Translations under genes and position numbers: made by a program
The notes under the pieces: generated by a model
What the model saw: the letters and a program-made list of their open reading frames with translations, nothing else
The model's database searches: none
Told to the model about the DNA's origin: nothing
Part shown: one piece after another, positions 45,480-54,948 of the stretch
Position numbering within the stretch: the stretch's first letter is position 1
How the letters are laid out: the number at the start of each line of letters is the position of its first letter
NCBI RefSeq assembly: GCF_029623395.1
Contig: NZ_JAPYKK010000015.1
Span: 25,654-89,653, forward strand
DNA: 64,000 nt
Source: Sphingomonas echinoides
GTDB taxonomy: Bacteria; Pseudomonadota; Alphaproteobacteria; Sphingomonadales; Sphingomonadaceae
Direction of reading: 5' to 3'

Positions 45480-45662
45480 CTCGCACTTTCCTGTGGGGGT
45501 TTTGCAGCTGCGTCTAGGAGCATGGACCGCATCGATCAACCCGCGGCTTTCGCATCGTGAGAGAGGTGGCGTCTATCCGGGGAGCCGGCGTGTAGGCGCG
45601 CCAGTCGGGTCACACGGGCATTGACGATTGTGGCAACCCGGTCGCTCGGTTAGGGTCGAGGC

Positions 45663-46394
45663 ATGATACCACCACCCTATTCGTCCTCTGCCCCCGAGAC
45701 CGCCAAATGGCGCGTGCCCGATCTCCACCCGGAAGGCCGCAAGTATGTCGTGATTGCTTCGGTGGTCGCGCTTGTCGCACTGATCTGGCTGGGATGGTTC
45801 GTCGCCTGGCCGTTGATCGGTGTGACTTTATGGGTCGCGTTGTTCTTCCGCGATCCGGTACGTGTTACGCCATCCGGCGACGGATTGATCATATCGCCTG
45901 CTGATGGGCTGGTTTCGATGATCCAGCGCATGCCGGTGCCGCGCGAGCTGGCTGGGCCGAACGGGCTTGGCGAAGCGCCGCTGGTGCGGGTGTCAGTGTT
46001 CATGTCGGTGTTCGACGTTCACATCAACCGCACGCCGATCGCTGGCACGATCAAGCAGGTCGTCTATATCTCGGGGAAGTTCCTGAATGCCGAGCTCGAC
46101 AAGGCGAGTGAGGACAATGAGCGACAGCATCTTGTCGTCGAAGGCCGCGACGGTCGTCGGGTTGGTTTCACGCAGATCGCCGGTTTGCTCGCGCGTCGGA
46201 TCGTGCCGTTCGTGAAGCCGGGCGATATGGTCGCGGCGGGGCAAAGGATCGGGTTGATCCGGTTCGGCAGCCGCGTGGACGTATACCTCCCTGAAGACTG
46301 TGCGTGTCAGGTCGTTCTTGGGCAGCGCAGCGTTGCGGGTGAGACCATTCTAGGACGGGCGGGCGCAGCCGTGGCCAGCGGGATTGCGCAATGA
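45663..46394 (+). CDS. psd: phosphatidylserine decarboxylase proenzyme
   Basis: A 243-residue short-form proenzyme that makes phosphatidylethanolamine. Membrane segment at about residues 28-60, then the core with [17 protein letters not shown] and the self-cleavage site [11 protein letters not shown], where the Gly-Ser bond breaks to form the pyruvoyl group. It is followed within 20 bases by pssA, the usual psd-pssA order in Alphaproteobacteria. Confidence 0.95.
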   Translation: MIPPPYSSSAPETAKWRVPDLHPEGRKYVVIASVVALVALIWLGWFVAWPLIGVTLWVALFFRDPVRVTPSGDGLIISPADGLVSMIQRMPVPRELAGPNGLGEAPLVRVSVFMSVFDVHINRTPIAGTIKQVVYISGKFLNAELDKASEDNERQHLVVEGRDGRRVGFTQIAGLLARRIVPFVKPGDMVAAGQRIGLIRFGSRVDVYLPEDCACQVVLGQRSVAGETILGRAGAAVASGIAQ

Positions 46395-46413
46395 CAGGTC
46401 GGGAGGGATGGGC

Positions 46414-47241
46414 ATGAACCGCCCGATTCGTCGGTCACCGACGCGTGGATTGCCGCTTCGTGCGGTAGCCCCCAACGCCGTCACCGCCTTGGCGCTGTGT
46501 TCCGGGCTGACGGGGATCCGATTCGCCATTTCAGGTCAGTGGGAAACCGCAGTGCTGATGGTGATGATCGCCAGCGTGCTGGACGGAATCGACGGACGTA
46601 TTGCGCGGATGGTGCGGGGCGAAAGTCGCTTCGGCGCGGAGCTCGATTCGTTGTCGGATGCGATTTCGTTCGGCGTTTCGCCCGCGTTGATCTTGTATCT
46701 GTGGTCACTCAAGGATTTGCCGAGGCTCGGTTGGCTCTGCTCCCTGATCTTCGCGGTGTTCTGTGCGCTCCGGCTCGCGCGGTTCAACGCAGCGATTGAC
46801 GTTGCGGAGCAGCCTCACAAATCCGCCGGTTTCCTTACCGGCGCACCCTCACCCGTTGGGGCAGGCCTCGCGATGTTGCCACTCTATCTTTGGTTCTGGA
46901 CGGGGATGGACTTCTGGCGCTCCCCCTTGCTGGTAGCGCCGTGGGTCGCGCTGATGGCACTATTGATGGTTTCAAGCATCGCAACGTTCAGCTGGTCGTC
47001 CTTGCGTCTGCGCACTCATATCAGGTTTGAGGCGATTGCCTTCGTCGTCCTGCTGGGCGCGGCACTGATATCTGCGCCCTGGCATACCTTGACGTTCTTG
47101 TGTGTCGCTTATTTGGCGACATTGCCGTTCAGTGTCGCTGCCTACAATCGGGTCAAGCGGCTGCGCGGACTGCCTGGCGCGACGGTTCCAGAACAAACTG
47201 TGCCCGCACCCGCGACCGAACCCGGGGCTCTCGAACCTTGA
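46414..47241 (+). CDS. pssA: CDP-diacylglycerol-serine O-phosphatidyltransferase
   Basis: A 275-residue membrane enzyme that makes phosphatidylserine from CDP-diacylglycerol and serine. The CDP-alcohol phosphotransferase motif appears as DGIDGRIARMV...GAELDSLSD, and about eight membrane segments follow. I choose the ATG at 46414 because ggaggg sits 7 bases before it; an ATG six bases earlier is also possible. Co-transcribed with psd. A convergent small gene overlaps its 3' end by 89 bases. Confidence 0.94.
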   Translation: MNRPIRRSPTRGLPLRAVAPNAVTALALCSGLTGIRFAISGQWETAVLMVMIASVLDGIDGRIARMVRGESRFGAELDSLSDAISFGVSPALILYLWSLKDLPRLGWLCSLIFAVFCALRLARFNAAIDVAEQPHKSAGFLTGAPSPVGAGLAMLPLYLWFWTGMDFWRSPLLVAPWVALMALLMVSSIATFSWSSLRLRTHIRFEAIAFVVLLGAALISAPWHTLTFLCVAYLATLPFSVAAYNRVKRLRGLPGATVPEQTVPAPATEPGALEP

Positions 47242-47389
47242 GCGCTGGAAGGTTTTCAATCACCGGGTCTACGCCGTCGCGCAGCAGGGAAACGATGCGC
47301 GGCATCGCTGGCACAAGCGTCTGCCAAAAAACCGATGCACTAGCGGCGAATGCGCTCGCGAAGACCAGAATGCCCGTCACCATCATCAT
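47153..47389 (-). CDS. possible small membrane protein (78 aa)
   Basis: A 78-residue ORF with a single N-terminal membrane segment (TGILVFASAFAASASVFWQTL) and a short cytosolic or periplasmic tail. Good gene signals: gaggaattcgag before the ATG and a promoter-like TTGACC-17-CTTAAT about 30-57 bases upstream. Against it: it overlaps the 3' end of pssA on the other strand. A GTTC-N7-GTTC word lies at 47477-47491. No family recognised. Confidence 0.5.
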   Translation of the reverse strand: MMMVTGILVFASAFAASASVFWQTLVPAMPRIVSLLRDGVDPVIENLPALKVREPRVRSRVRAQFVLEPSRQAVRAAA

Positions 47390-47417
47390 CGCTCGAATTC
47401 CTCTGTCTCAGAGCAGG

Positions 47418-47446
47418 ATTAAGCTTCAACCCGTAGCCGCGGTCAA
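47418..47446 (-). promoter_or_regulatory. candidate promoter for the small membrane protein
   Basis: Read on the minus strand, TTGACC (47446-47441), 17 bases, then CTTAAT (47423-47418), 28 bases before the start codon at 47389. Confidence 0.4.
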
Positions 47447-47476
47447 CGTTCCGTGTTCCCGCCGTGAACATGGTAT

Positions 47477-47491
47477 GTTCCATATTCGTTC
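47477..47491 (+). promoter_or_regulatory. GTTC-N7-GTTC, LexA-box-like site
   Basis: A perfect match to the alphaproteobacterial SOS box, GTTC-catattc-GTTC, in the gap between the small membrane protein gene (minus) and rpsB (plus). It also overlaps a GAACAT-ggt-ATGTTC palindrome (47467-47481... arms at 47467 and 47475). Two such words are expected by chance in a window this size, so position is the main argument. Confidence 0.35.
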
Positions 47492-47650
47492 TTCTGGCAA
47501 GGTCTTTCCTGGTCTTGCACTGGCGATGGAAATTGGCTAATGGGCGCGCCTTCACACCGCATGGGAAGCACACATCACCGGTGTCGTGCAGGGGTTTTAC
47601 CCCGAACCGATTACTCGCTTCCCAGAGGACCAACCGGAAAGGAATTATCT

Positions 47651-48499
47651 ATGGCGGCACCAGTCGTTTCCATGCAGCAGCTGCTCGAGACGGGCGCACA
47701 CTTCGGCCACCAGACGCATCGCTGGAACCCGAAGATGAAGCCTTACATTTTCGGCGACCGTAACGGCGTCCACATCCTCGATCTTTCGCAGACCGTTCCG
47801 CTCTTCGCCCGCGCGCTCGAGTTCGTCTCAGCGTCGACCGCAGCAGGCGGCAAGGTTCTGTTCGTCGGCACCAAGCGCCAGGCGCAGGAGCCCGTCGCAG
47901 ACGCAGCGCGCCGTTCGGGCCAGCACTTCGTCAACCATCGCTGGTTGGGCGGCATGCTCACCAACTGGAAGACCATCTCCAACTCGATCAAGCGCATGAA
48001 GACGCTCGAAGAGCAACTGTCGGGCGACACGGTCGGCCTGACCAAGAAGGAAGTGCTTCAGCTGACGCGCGAAAAGGACAAGCTCGAGCTGTCGCTCGGC
48101 GGCATCCGCGACATGGGCGGCATTCCGGACGTGATGTTCGTGATCGACGCGAACAAGGAAGAGCTGGCGATCAAGGAAGCGAACACGCTCGGTATTCCGG
48201 TCGTCGCGATCCTCGATTCGAACGTCTCGCCGGACGGCATCGCCTTCCCGGTTCCCGCGAACGACGACGCTAGCCGGGCGATTCGCCTGTATTGCGAAGC
48301 GATCGCGATCGCCGCGACCCGTGGTGGCAACGAGCAGCTTGCACGCCGCCAGGACATCGGTTCGATGGAAGCACCGCCCGCCGAGGAAGCACTGCTCGAG
48401 ACCGCACCTGCTGAAGCCGGTGCCGAGCCGACCGCAGCCAGCGATGCAGCTCTGCAGGCCGAAATGGTCGCAGAAGCCGAGCGCCAGATCGACGCATAA
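47651..48499 (+). CDS. rpsB: 30S ribosomal protein S2
   Basis: A 282-residue uS2: [59 protein letters not shown] and a [22 protein letters not shown] block. A roughly 50-residue Ala/Glu-rich C-terminal tail is typical of the group. The start at 47651 is fixed by homology and ggaaagga upstream. First gene of the rpsB-tsf-pyrH-frr-uppS-cdsA-dxr-rseP-bamA run. Confidence 0.98.
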   Translation: MAAPVVSMQQLLETGAHFGHQTHRWNPKMKPYIFGDRNGVHILDLSQTVPLFARALEFVSASTAAGGKVLFVGTKRQAQEPVADAARRSGQHFVNHRWLGGMLTNWKTISNSIKRMKTLEEQLSGDTVGLTKKEVLQLTREKDKLELSLGGIRDMGGIPDVMFVIDANKEELAIKEANTLGIPVVAILDSNVSPDGIAFPVPANDDASRAIRLYCEAIAIAATRGGNEQLARRQDIGSMEAPPAEEALLETAPAEAGAEPTAASDAALQAEMVAEAERQIDA

Positions 48500-48519
48500 G
48501 CGTCGCAGAACTGACATAG

Positions 48520-48550
48520 GGACGGGGTAGGGCATCGCTCTGCCCCGTCC
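48520..48550 (+). other. rpsB-tsf intergenic hairpin
   Basis: An 11-bp stem with one G-U pair (48520-48530 with 48540-48550) and a 9-base loop, without a T run. A likely attenuating or processing hairpin between rpsB and tsf. Confidence 0.6.
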
Positions 48551-48584
48551 AAAACCGCATCTGACACACAAGAGGATAAGTGAC

Positions 48585-49520
48585 ATGGCCGACATTACTG
48601 CCGCTGCGGTGAAGGACCTGCGCGAGAAGAGCGGCGCGGGCATGATGGATTGCAAGAAGGCGCTGACCGAAGCTGCCGGCGACATGACCGCTGCGATGGA
48701 CTGGCTGCGCGCCAAGGGTCTCGCAGCTGCCGCCAAGAAGTCCAGCCGCACCGCGGCCGAGGGCCTGATCGGCGTCGAAGTCGACGGCACCATCGGCGCT
48801 GCGGTCGAAGTCAATTCCGAGACCGACTTCGTCGCGAAGAACGTGCAGTTCCAGACCTTCGTCCGTGACGTGACCGCGGTCGCGCTGCGTCTCGGTGACG
48901 ACATTGCCGTCATCAAGGCCGCGTCGCTCGGCGAGAAGACCGTCGAGGAAACGCTCACCAACAACATCGCGACGATCGGCGAGAACCAGAATCTGCGTCG
49001 CGCGAAGCGCCTCGAAGTCACGCAGGGCGCGGTGATCCCGTACATCCACAACCAGGCAGCACAGGGCCTCGGCAAGATCGGCGTGCTCGTTGCGCTCGAG
49101 AGCGATGCCGGTGCCGACGCGCTCGAGCCGCTCGGCAAGCAGATCGCGATGCACATCGCGGCCGCTTTCCCGCTGGCGCTCAACGAGGACGGCCTCGACC
49201 CCGAGATCGTCGCGCGGGAGCGTGCGATCGCGACCGAGAAGGCAGCCGAGAGCGGCAAGCCCGCCGACATCGTCGCCAAGATGGTCGATGGTGCGATTGC
49301 CAAGTACCGCAAGGAAAACGCGCTCGTCAGCCAGCTGCTGGTGATGGACGGCAAGACCAAGATCTCGGACGTCGTTGCCAATGCCGCCAAGGCAGCGGGC
49401 AAGTCGATCGAGCTCAAGGACTATGTCCGCTTCCAGCTTGGTGAGGGCATCGAGAAGGAAGCTACCGATTTCGCAGCGGAAGTTGCCGCGGCTTCAGGCG
49501 TTCCCCAGCAGACCGCCTGA
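48585..49520 (+). CDS. tsf: elongation factor Ts
   Basis: A 311-residue EF-Ts, the nucleotide exchange factor of EF-Tu: an N-terminal UBA-like domain ([25 protein letters not shown]), the TDFVAKN motif, and the dimerisation subdomains. The ATG has agaggata upstream. Co-transcribed with rpsB through a hairpin. Confidence 0.98.
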   Translation: MADITAAAVKDLREKSGAGMMDCKKALTEAAGDMTAAMDWLRAKGLAAAAKKSSRTAAEGLIGVEVDGTIGAAVEVNSETDFVAKNVQFQTFVRDVTAVALRLGDDIAVIKAASLGEKTVEETLTNNIATIGENQNLRRAKRLEVTQGAVIPYIHNQAAQGLGKIGVLVALESDAGADALEPLGKQIAMHIAAAFPLALNEDGLDPEIVARERAIATEKAAESGKPADIVAKMVDGAIAKYRKENALVSQLLVMDGKTKISDVVANAAKAAGKSIELKDYVRFQLGEGIEKEATDFAAEVAAASGVPQQTA

Positions 49521-49535
49521 TCTTGAGGCTGTTTC

Positions 49536-49567
49536 GGCGTGGCGTTGCTTTCGGGCAACGCCACGCC
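49536..49567 (+). other. strong hairpin after tsf
   Basis: A 13-bp perfect stem (49536-49548 with 49555-49567) with loop tttcgg, 16 bases after tsf. No T run follows; likely an mRNA processing or partial termination signal before pyrH. Confidence 0.7.
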
Positions 49568-49734
49568 AGATCCCCGGCGCATCGTCGCCGCACATTCTAG
49601 AGATGCGGACCAATCCGTGGCGGATTTGCGCTGAGGCGACCGGCCGCGACGCATCCGTACGGTTTCGACGCTTCCAATCGCTTCGCGCGACCGATAAGGT
49701 CCGCGCCGACCGCCCCTTTGCCATTCGGATTGCC

Positions 49735-50463
49735 GTGCCAAACCCAAACTTCAAACGTATTCTCCTGAAATTGTCGGGGGAGGTCCTGATGGGGCCCAAC
49801 GGCCTCGCCATCGATCCGTCGGTCACGGCGCGCGTCGCGGGCGAGATCGCCGACGCGCGGTCGAAGGGGTTTGAAGTTTGCGTCGTGGTCGGCGGGGGCA
49901 ATATTTTTCGGGGCCTAGCCGCTGCCGCCAAGGGTTTTGAGCGCGCGACCGCGGACTACATGGGCATGCTCGCAACCGTGATGAACGCGCTCGCAGTGCA
50001 GAATGCGCTGGAGCAGATCGGCGTCGATACCCGCGTCCAGTCCGCCATCCCGATGGCGAGCGTGTGCGAACCGTTCATCCGCCGCCGCGCCGAACGCCAT
50101 CTTGAGAAGGGCCGCGTCGTGATCTTCGCGGCAGGCGTCGGCAGCCCGTATTTCACCACTGACAGTGGCGCCGCATTGCGTGCTGCCGAGATGAAGTGCG
50201 ATGCGCTGTTCAAGGGTACATCGGTCGACGGCGTCTATGATGCCGACCCGAAGCTCGTGCCGACGGCCAAGCGCTACGACACGATCAGCTATGGCACGGT
50301 CCTCGCAAATGATCTTAAGGTCATGGACGCGAGCGCTATTGCTTTGTGTCGCGACAACAATATTCCGATCGTCGTCTTTAATATCCGCGAGCCGGGCAAT
50401 CTTGCCGCGGTTTTGCGCGGTGAAGGCGTATCGACGATCGTCCAGGCAGAGACAGGAGCATAA
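49735..50463 (+). CDS. pyrH: UMP kinase
   Basis: A 242-residue bacterial UMP kinase: [37 protein letters not shown], and a [11 protein letters not shown] region. It starts with GTG at 49735 ([14 protein letters not shown]); the longer ORF upstream lies in the tsf tail and hairpin and is not coding. It forms UDP for nucleotide and envelope synthesis and is followed by frr after 2 bases. Confidence 0.96.
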   Translation: MPNPNFKRILLKLSGEVLMGPNGLAIDPSVTARVAGEIADARSKGFEVCVVVGGGNIFRGLAAAAKGFERATADYMGMLATVMNALAVQNALEQIGVDTRVQSAIPMASVCEPFIRRRAERHLEKGRVVIFAAGVGSPYFTTDSGAALRAAEMKCDALFKGTSVDGVYDADPKLVPTAKRYDTISYGTVLANDLKVMDASAIALCRDNNIPIVVFNIREPGNLAAVLRGEGVSTIVQAETGA

Positions 50464-50465
50464 TC

Positions 50466-51023
50466 ATGGCTGCATATGACAAGGCCGATCTTGAGCGCCG
50501 CATGTCGGGTAGTGTCGAATCCTTAAAGAGCGATCTGACCGGCCTGCGCACAGGCCGCGCGTCGACATCGCTGCTCGATCCAGTGACGGTCGAGGTCTAC
50601 GGCGCGCAGATGCCGCTGAACCAGGTTGCGACCGTCTCAGTTCCCGAGCCGCGGATGTTGTCGGTTCAAGTGTGGGACAAGGTCAACGTTGGTCCCTGCG
50701 ACAAGGCGATCCGTTCGGCCGGGCTTGGGCTCAACCCGATCGTCGATGGCACGACCCTGCGTCTTCCCATTCCGGATTTGACCGAGGAACGCCGCAAGGA
50801 ACTGGCGAAACTCGCTGGTAAGTACGCCGAAGACGCGCGCATTGCGGCGCGGAACGTGCGTCGGGATGGCATGGATAGCCTCAAAACCGACGAGAAAAAG
50901 GGCGTCTACAGCGAGGACGAGCGCAAGAAGCTCGAGACCGAAGTGCAGAAGCTCACTGATAAGACGATCGGCGAAATCGATGCCGCCGCGACCGCCAAGG
51001 AAAAGGAAATCCTGGGGAAGTGA
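50466..51023 (+). CDS. frr: ribosome recycling factor
   Basis: A 185-residue RRF of normal length: [25 protein letters not shown], then [18 protein letters not shown], and the helical end. It frees ribosomes from mRNA after termination. It starts 2 bases after pyrH and overlaps uppS (GTGA). Confidence 0.98.
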   Translation: MAAYDKADLERRMSGSVESLKSDLTGLRTGRASTSLLDPVTVEVYGAQMPLNQVATVSVPEPRMLSVQVWDKVNVGPCDKAIRSAGLGLNPIVDGTTLRLPIPDLTEERRKELAKLAGKYAEDARIAARNVRRDGMDSLKTDEKKGVYSEDERKKLETEVQKLTDKTIGEIDAAATAKEKEILGK

Positions 51024-51775
51024 GGCCGTTCGCCGCCCCGGCTGCCGATCTGGCGACGGCGCCGGATTCGGGCGACGTCGTCCTGCCGCGTCACGTTGCG
51101 ATCATCATGGATGGCAACGGCCGGTGGGCGAAGAAGCGTTTGCTCCCGCGCGTTGCCGGGCATCGCCAAGGCGTCGAGGCGGTGCGGCGCGTCGCGCGCG
51201 CCGCGCGGACGCTCGGGATCGAAGTGCTTACGCTCTATGCGTTTTCTAGCGAGAACTGGCGGCGACCGGAGGAGGAAGTCAGCGACCTCATGGGCCTGTT
51301 GCGGCTGTTCATCCGCAGCGATCTCGACGAACTCATCCGCGATAACGTCCGGCTACGGATCATCGGTGATTATCAGCGGTTTAGCCCCGATCTGGTAAAA
51401 CTGATCGATGATGCCGTGGGGCGTACGGCCGTGAATACCGGCCCGATCCTCGTGATCGCGCTCAATTATGGTGCGCAGGCAGAAATCCTGTCGGTGTCGC
51501 GCCGCCTCGCCGAGAAGGCGCGGGACGGACTGCTCGACCCGACGACGATCGACGAGGCAATGTTCGAACGCGAGCTCGAGACGGGCGATCTTCCGCCGCT
51601 CGATTTGCTGATTCGTACCTCGGGCGAGGTCCGGCTGTCGAATTTCCTTTTGTGGCAGGCGGCTTATGCAGAGTTGCTGTTCGTCGATACGTTATGGCCG
51701 GAATTCGATGCCGATACGTTTGCGCAGGCCATCGCCACGTTCGGGCAACGGCAGCGGCGGTTCGGGGGCCTGTGA
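51020..51775 (+). CDS. uppS: undecaprenyl diphosphate synthase
   Basis: A 251-residue cis-prenyltransferase: [16 protein letters not shown] (catalytic Asp), [35 protein letters not shown]. It makes the C55 lipid carrier for peptidoglycan. GTG start overlapping the frr stop. The N-terminal roughly 22 residues are an extension. Confidence 0.96.
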   Translation: MRPFAAPAADLATAPDSGDVVLPRHVAIIMDGNGRWAKKRLLPRVAGHRQGVEAVRRVARAARTLGIEVLTLYAFSSENWRRPEEEVSDLMGLLRLFIRSDLDELIRDNVRLRIIGDYQRFSPDLVKLIDDAVGRTAVNTGPILVIALNYGAQAEILSVSRRLAEKARDGLLDPTTIDEAMFERELETGDLPPLDLLIRTSGEVRLSNFLLWQAAYAELLFVDTLWPEFDADTFAQAIATFGQRQRRFGGL

Positions 51776-52572
51776 AGCCTAGCCTTTCGCAGAGAATGTC
51801 ATCGAACCTTGCGCTGCGCAGCATCGTCGGTGTCGCGATGGTCGCGGTGGCGTTGACGAGCGTGCTGCTTGGCGATCTGGCGTTCTGGCTGCTGTGCGTC
51901 GTGCTTGGCCTGTTCATGATGGCCGAATGGGCCGATCTCCACAAAACACCGCCGAAAATGAAGCGGTTAGCTCAATATGCGGTGTCGGTTCCGTTGGCGA
52001 TCATGGCCCCGCATCTCGGCGCTGGTCCGGACTTTTTTGCGTTGGGGCTTATTGCTGCAGCTGCGTTCTTCATCGTAATTGTCACGCGTCTCCAAGGCCT
52101 TGCCTTTGGGGCGGTCTATGTCTGCCTGCCGATCCTCGCGTTGCTGCTGATCCGGGGGCAGGGGGATGGTATTCTTCTCACGGTGTGGACGCTGGCGCTC
52201 GTATGGGCTTGTGATATCGGCGCTTATTTTGCGGGGCGCACGATCGGCGGGCCTAAGCTGGCCCCTAAGGTAAGCCCAAACAAAACATGGGCGGGGCTTA
52301 CCGGGGGCGTCATTTTGGCAACGATCTTTGCCGGAATCCTGCAGGCGCGCTACGGTTTGCCGCTGCGGCTGACCGTTGCGACGCCGTTTCTGGCGGTTCT
52401 CGCGCAGGGTGGCGATCTGTACGAAAGCTGGCTGAAGCGCCGCGCCGGCGTCAAGGATAGCGGTACGTTGCTGCCTGGACATGGCGGCGTGCTGGACCGT
52501 CTCGACGGCCTCGTCCCGGTTGCGCCGATTGCGGCCCTCCTTATCGTATTACCGAAAGTGTATTCGTGGTGA
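51772..52572 (+). CDS. cdsA: phosphatidate cytidylyltransferase
   Basis: A 266-residue integral membrane enzyme with about eight helices. It makes CDP-diacylglycerol for PssA and others. The signature near the C-terminus is SPNKTWAGLTGG and KRRAGVKDSGTLLPGHGGVLDRLD. GTG at 51772 overlaps the uppS stop. Confidence 0.96.
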   Translation: MKPSLSQRMSSNLALRSIVGVAMVAVALTSVLLGDLAFWLLCVVLGLFMMAEWADLHKTPPKMKRLAQYAVSVPLAIMAPHLGAGPDFFALGLIAAAAFFIVIVTRLQGLAFGAVYVCLPILALLLIRGQGDGILLTVWTLALVWACDIGAYFAGRTIGGPKLAPKVSPNKTWAGLTGGVILATIFAGILQARYGLPLRLTVATPFLAVLAQGGDLYESWLKRRAGVKDSGTLLPGHGGVLDRLDGLVPVAPIAALLIVLPKVYSW

Positions 52573-53750
52573 AAACGATCACAATATTGGGCGCTACGGG
52601 GTCGATCGGCACCTCGACGCTCGACCTGATTGAGCGAGAACCGGAACGTTTTGAGGTCCTTGCGCTGACCGCCAATTGCGATGTCGCACGGTTGGCCGCG
52701 GCTGCGATCCGCACACGGGCCAAGCGCGCCGTCGTTGCGGACGAGGGATGTCTTGCGGATCTTCGGTCGGCGCTCGCGGGCACTGATATTGAGTGCGCTG
52801 GCGGGCGGGCCGCGGTGATCGAGGCCGCGACGATGGGCGCGGACATCACGATGGGCGCGATCGTCGGGTGCATCGGTCTCGAGCCAGTTATGGCTGCGAT
52901 TCAAGGCGGTAAGACCGTAATCCTCGCCAACAAGGAACCACTCGTTTCGGCCGGCGACGTCGTACTCGCCGCGGCCGCCAAATATGGCGCGACGTTGCTC
53001 CCGGCGGATTCGGAGCACAACGCCATCTTCCAGTGCTTCGATGCGGCGCGTCCGGAGCGTGTGCGTCGGATCATTCTAACCTGCAGCGGTGGGCCGTTCC
53101 GCACCTGGACGACTGCGGAAATGCGCAGCGTGACGCCGGAACAGGCCGTCGCACATCCCAATTGGTCCATGGGAGCAAAGATTTCGGTCGATTCGGCGAC
53201 GCTTTTCAACAAGGGACTCGAACTGATCGAGGCCGCGCGTCTGTTCCCGGTGCCGCATGACTCGATCGAGATCGTGATCCACCCGCAATCGGTGATCCAT
53301 TCGCTGGTCGATTATGTCGATGGCTCGGTTCTGGCGCAGATGGGCCCGCCCGACATGCGGACGCCGATCGCGCATTGCCTGGCGTGGCCCGACCGGATGG
53401 CGACGCCGATGGCACCGCTCGATCTCGTGGCGATCGGTCGGCTCGATTTCGAAGCGCCAGACCCGGAACGCTTTCCAGCGCTCCGCCTGACGCGGGAGGC
53501 GCTGAACATGGGCGGCGCGCGTCCGGCGATCCTCAATGCCGCCAACGAGATTGCGGTCGCCGCGTTTCTGGCGCGCGAAATCGGCTTCCTCGAAATTGCC
53601 GCAATCGTGGACGATACACTGTCCGTCTACCATCCGGCCGCACCGGGAACGTTGGGCGACGTTCTCGCGGTCGATGCCGAAGCACGCAGCATAGCGCGCC
53701 GGCAGGTGGGATACCGCAACGGGGCGTTGATGAAGGATAGCGTCGTTTGA
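52566..53750 (+). CDS. dxr: 1-deoxy-D-xylulose 5-phosphate reductoisomerase
   Basis: A 394-residue DXR of the MEP isoprenoid pathway: NADPH motif GATGSIGTSTLDL, LANKEPLVSAG, PADSEHNAIFQC (metal), TCSGGPFRTW and NWSMGAKISVDSATLFNKGLE (active-site loop). GTG start overlapping cdsA; a second GTG three bases later is equivalent. Confidence 0.97.
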   Translation: MVKTITILGATGSIGTSTLDLIEREPERFEVLALTANCDVARLAAAAIRTRAKRAVVADEGCLADLRSALAGTDIECAGGRAAVIEAATMGADITMGAIVGCIGLEPVMAAIQGGKTVILANKEPLVSAGDVVLAAAAKYGATLLPADSEHNAIFQCFDAARPERVRRIILTCSGGPFRTWTTAEMRSVTPEQAVAHPNWSMGAKISVDSATLFNKGLELIEAARLFPVPHDSIEIVIHPQSVIHSLVDYVDGSVLAQMGPPDMRTPIAHCLAWPDRMATPMAPLDLVAIGRLDFEAPDPERFPALRLTREALNMGGARPAILNAANEIAVAAFLAREIGFLEIAAIVDDTLSVYHPAAPGTLGDVLAVDAEARSIARRQVGYRNGALMKDSVV

Positions 53751-54880
53751 GCCAATCGCCCGGATTCCTGCTGACCATCCTGGCGTTCGCGCTGGTGATC
53801 GGTCCGCTCGTTTTTCTGCATGAGATGGGACATTACCTCGCTGGACGCATGTTCGGTGTGAAGATCGACGCTTTTTCGATCGGGTTCGGCAACGAGCTGT
53901 TCGGCTGGACCGATCGCCGCGGGACTCGCTGGAAGTTCAGCGCGTTGCCGCTTGGGGGCTACGTCAAGTTCGCTGGCGACATGAACGCGGCGAGCGTGCC
54001 CGATCCGGCGTGGCTCGCATTGCCCGCGGAAGAGCGCGCACGAACGTTGCAGGCGCGCCCGGTGTGGCAGCGCGCGATCGTCGTCGCGGCGGGCCCGGTC
54101 ACCAATTTCGTTATCGCAATTCTGATCCTAGCGGGCTTCGCCATGAGCTACGGCGTGGATCGTACTCCTTCGATCGTCGGGATGGTCAGCCCGGGAAGTG
54201 CTGCGCAGAAGGCAGGATTGCAGACCGGCGACCGCATCACCGCGCTGAACGGGCGGTCGATCGAGACGTTCAAGGACGTATTCCAATACGCCGTGCTTCG
54301 CCCCGGCGAGCCCGTGCGGATCGACTATCTCCACAATGGGGCGCCACAGACGCGCCAGACCGTGCTCGGCGTCGCGACCGAGCGGGACCGGTTCGGAAAC
54401 GAGTTCAAGAAGGGCCTGCTCGGGATCGGGCCATCGGCGCCCGTCGCGGCGAAGGTCGGCTTGCTCGAAGCGCCGCTGGTCGGCATCGAGATGACGGGGA
54501 CGATCCTGCGGACCACGGTCGAAGGGCTCGGGCAGATCCTGTCGGGCCGCCGCTCGGTTGATGAACTGGGGGGACCGTTGCGGATCGCCAAGGCGTCCGG
54601 CGAACAATTGTCGCTCGGCTGGCCAGTGTTGATCTTCTTCATTGCCGGCGTGTCGATTAATCTGGGATTCATCAACTTGTTGCCAATCCCGATGCTGGAT
54701 GGTGGGCATCTGCTCTTCTATGCAATCGAGGCGGTACAGCGCAGGCCGGTCGCACCAGCGGTCCAGGAGTGGGCGTTTCGCGGGGGATTGGCCGCGGTTC
54801 TTGCGTTGATGGTGATGGTGACGTTCAACGATCTCGGCGCATTTGGCTTGTGGAAGACCCTCTCCGGCTTGATCGGGTGA
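53747..54880 (+). CDS. rseP: site-2 protease RseP
   Basis: A 377-residue intramembrane metalloprotease: zinc motif HEMGH (His25, Glu26, His29), one PDZ domain (about residues 130-215, GMVSPGSAAQKAGLQTGD), and the second active-site motif INLLPIPMLDGGH. It cuts anti-sigma factors in the envelope stress response. TTG start overlapping the dxr stop. Confidence 0.95.
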   Translation: MSQSPGFLLTILAFALVIGPLVFLHEMGHYLAGRMFGVKIDAFSIGFGNELFGWTDRRGTRWKFSALPLGGYVKFAGDMNAASVPDPAWLALPAEERARTLQARPVWQRAIVVAAGPVTNFVIAILILAGFAMSYGVDRTPSIVGMVSPGSAAQKAGLQTGDRITALNGRSIETFKDVFQYAVLRPGEPVRIDYLHNGAPQTRQTVLGVATERDRFGNEFKKGLLGIGPSAPVAAKVGLLEAPLVGIEMTGTILRTTVEGLGQILSGRRSVDELGGPLRIAKASGEQLSLGWPVLIFFIAGVSINLGFINLLPIPMLDGGHLLFYAIEAVQRRPVAPAVQEWAFRGGLAAVLALMVMVTFNDLGAFGLWKTLSGLIG

Positions 54881-54948
54881 CGCAGGTAAGGCAGGGCGGG
54901 CCAGCGGTTTTTGGCCACGCGAGTATTTTCTCCGATTTGGGGTGGGAT

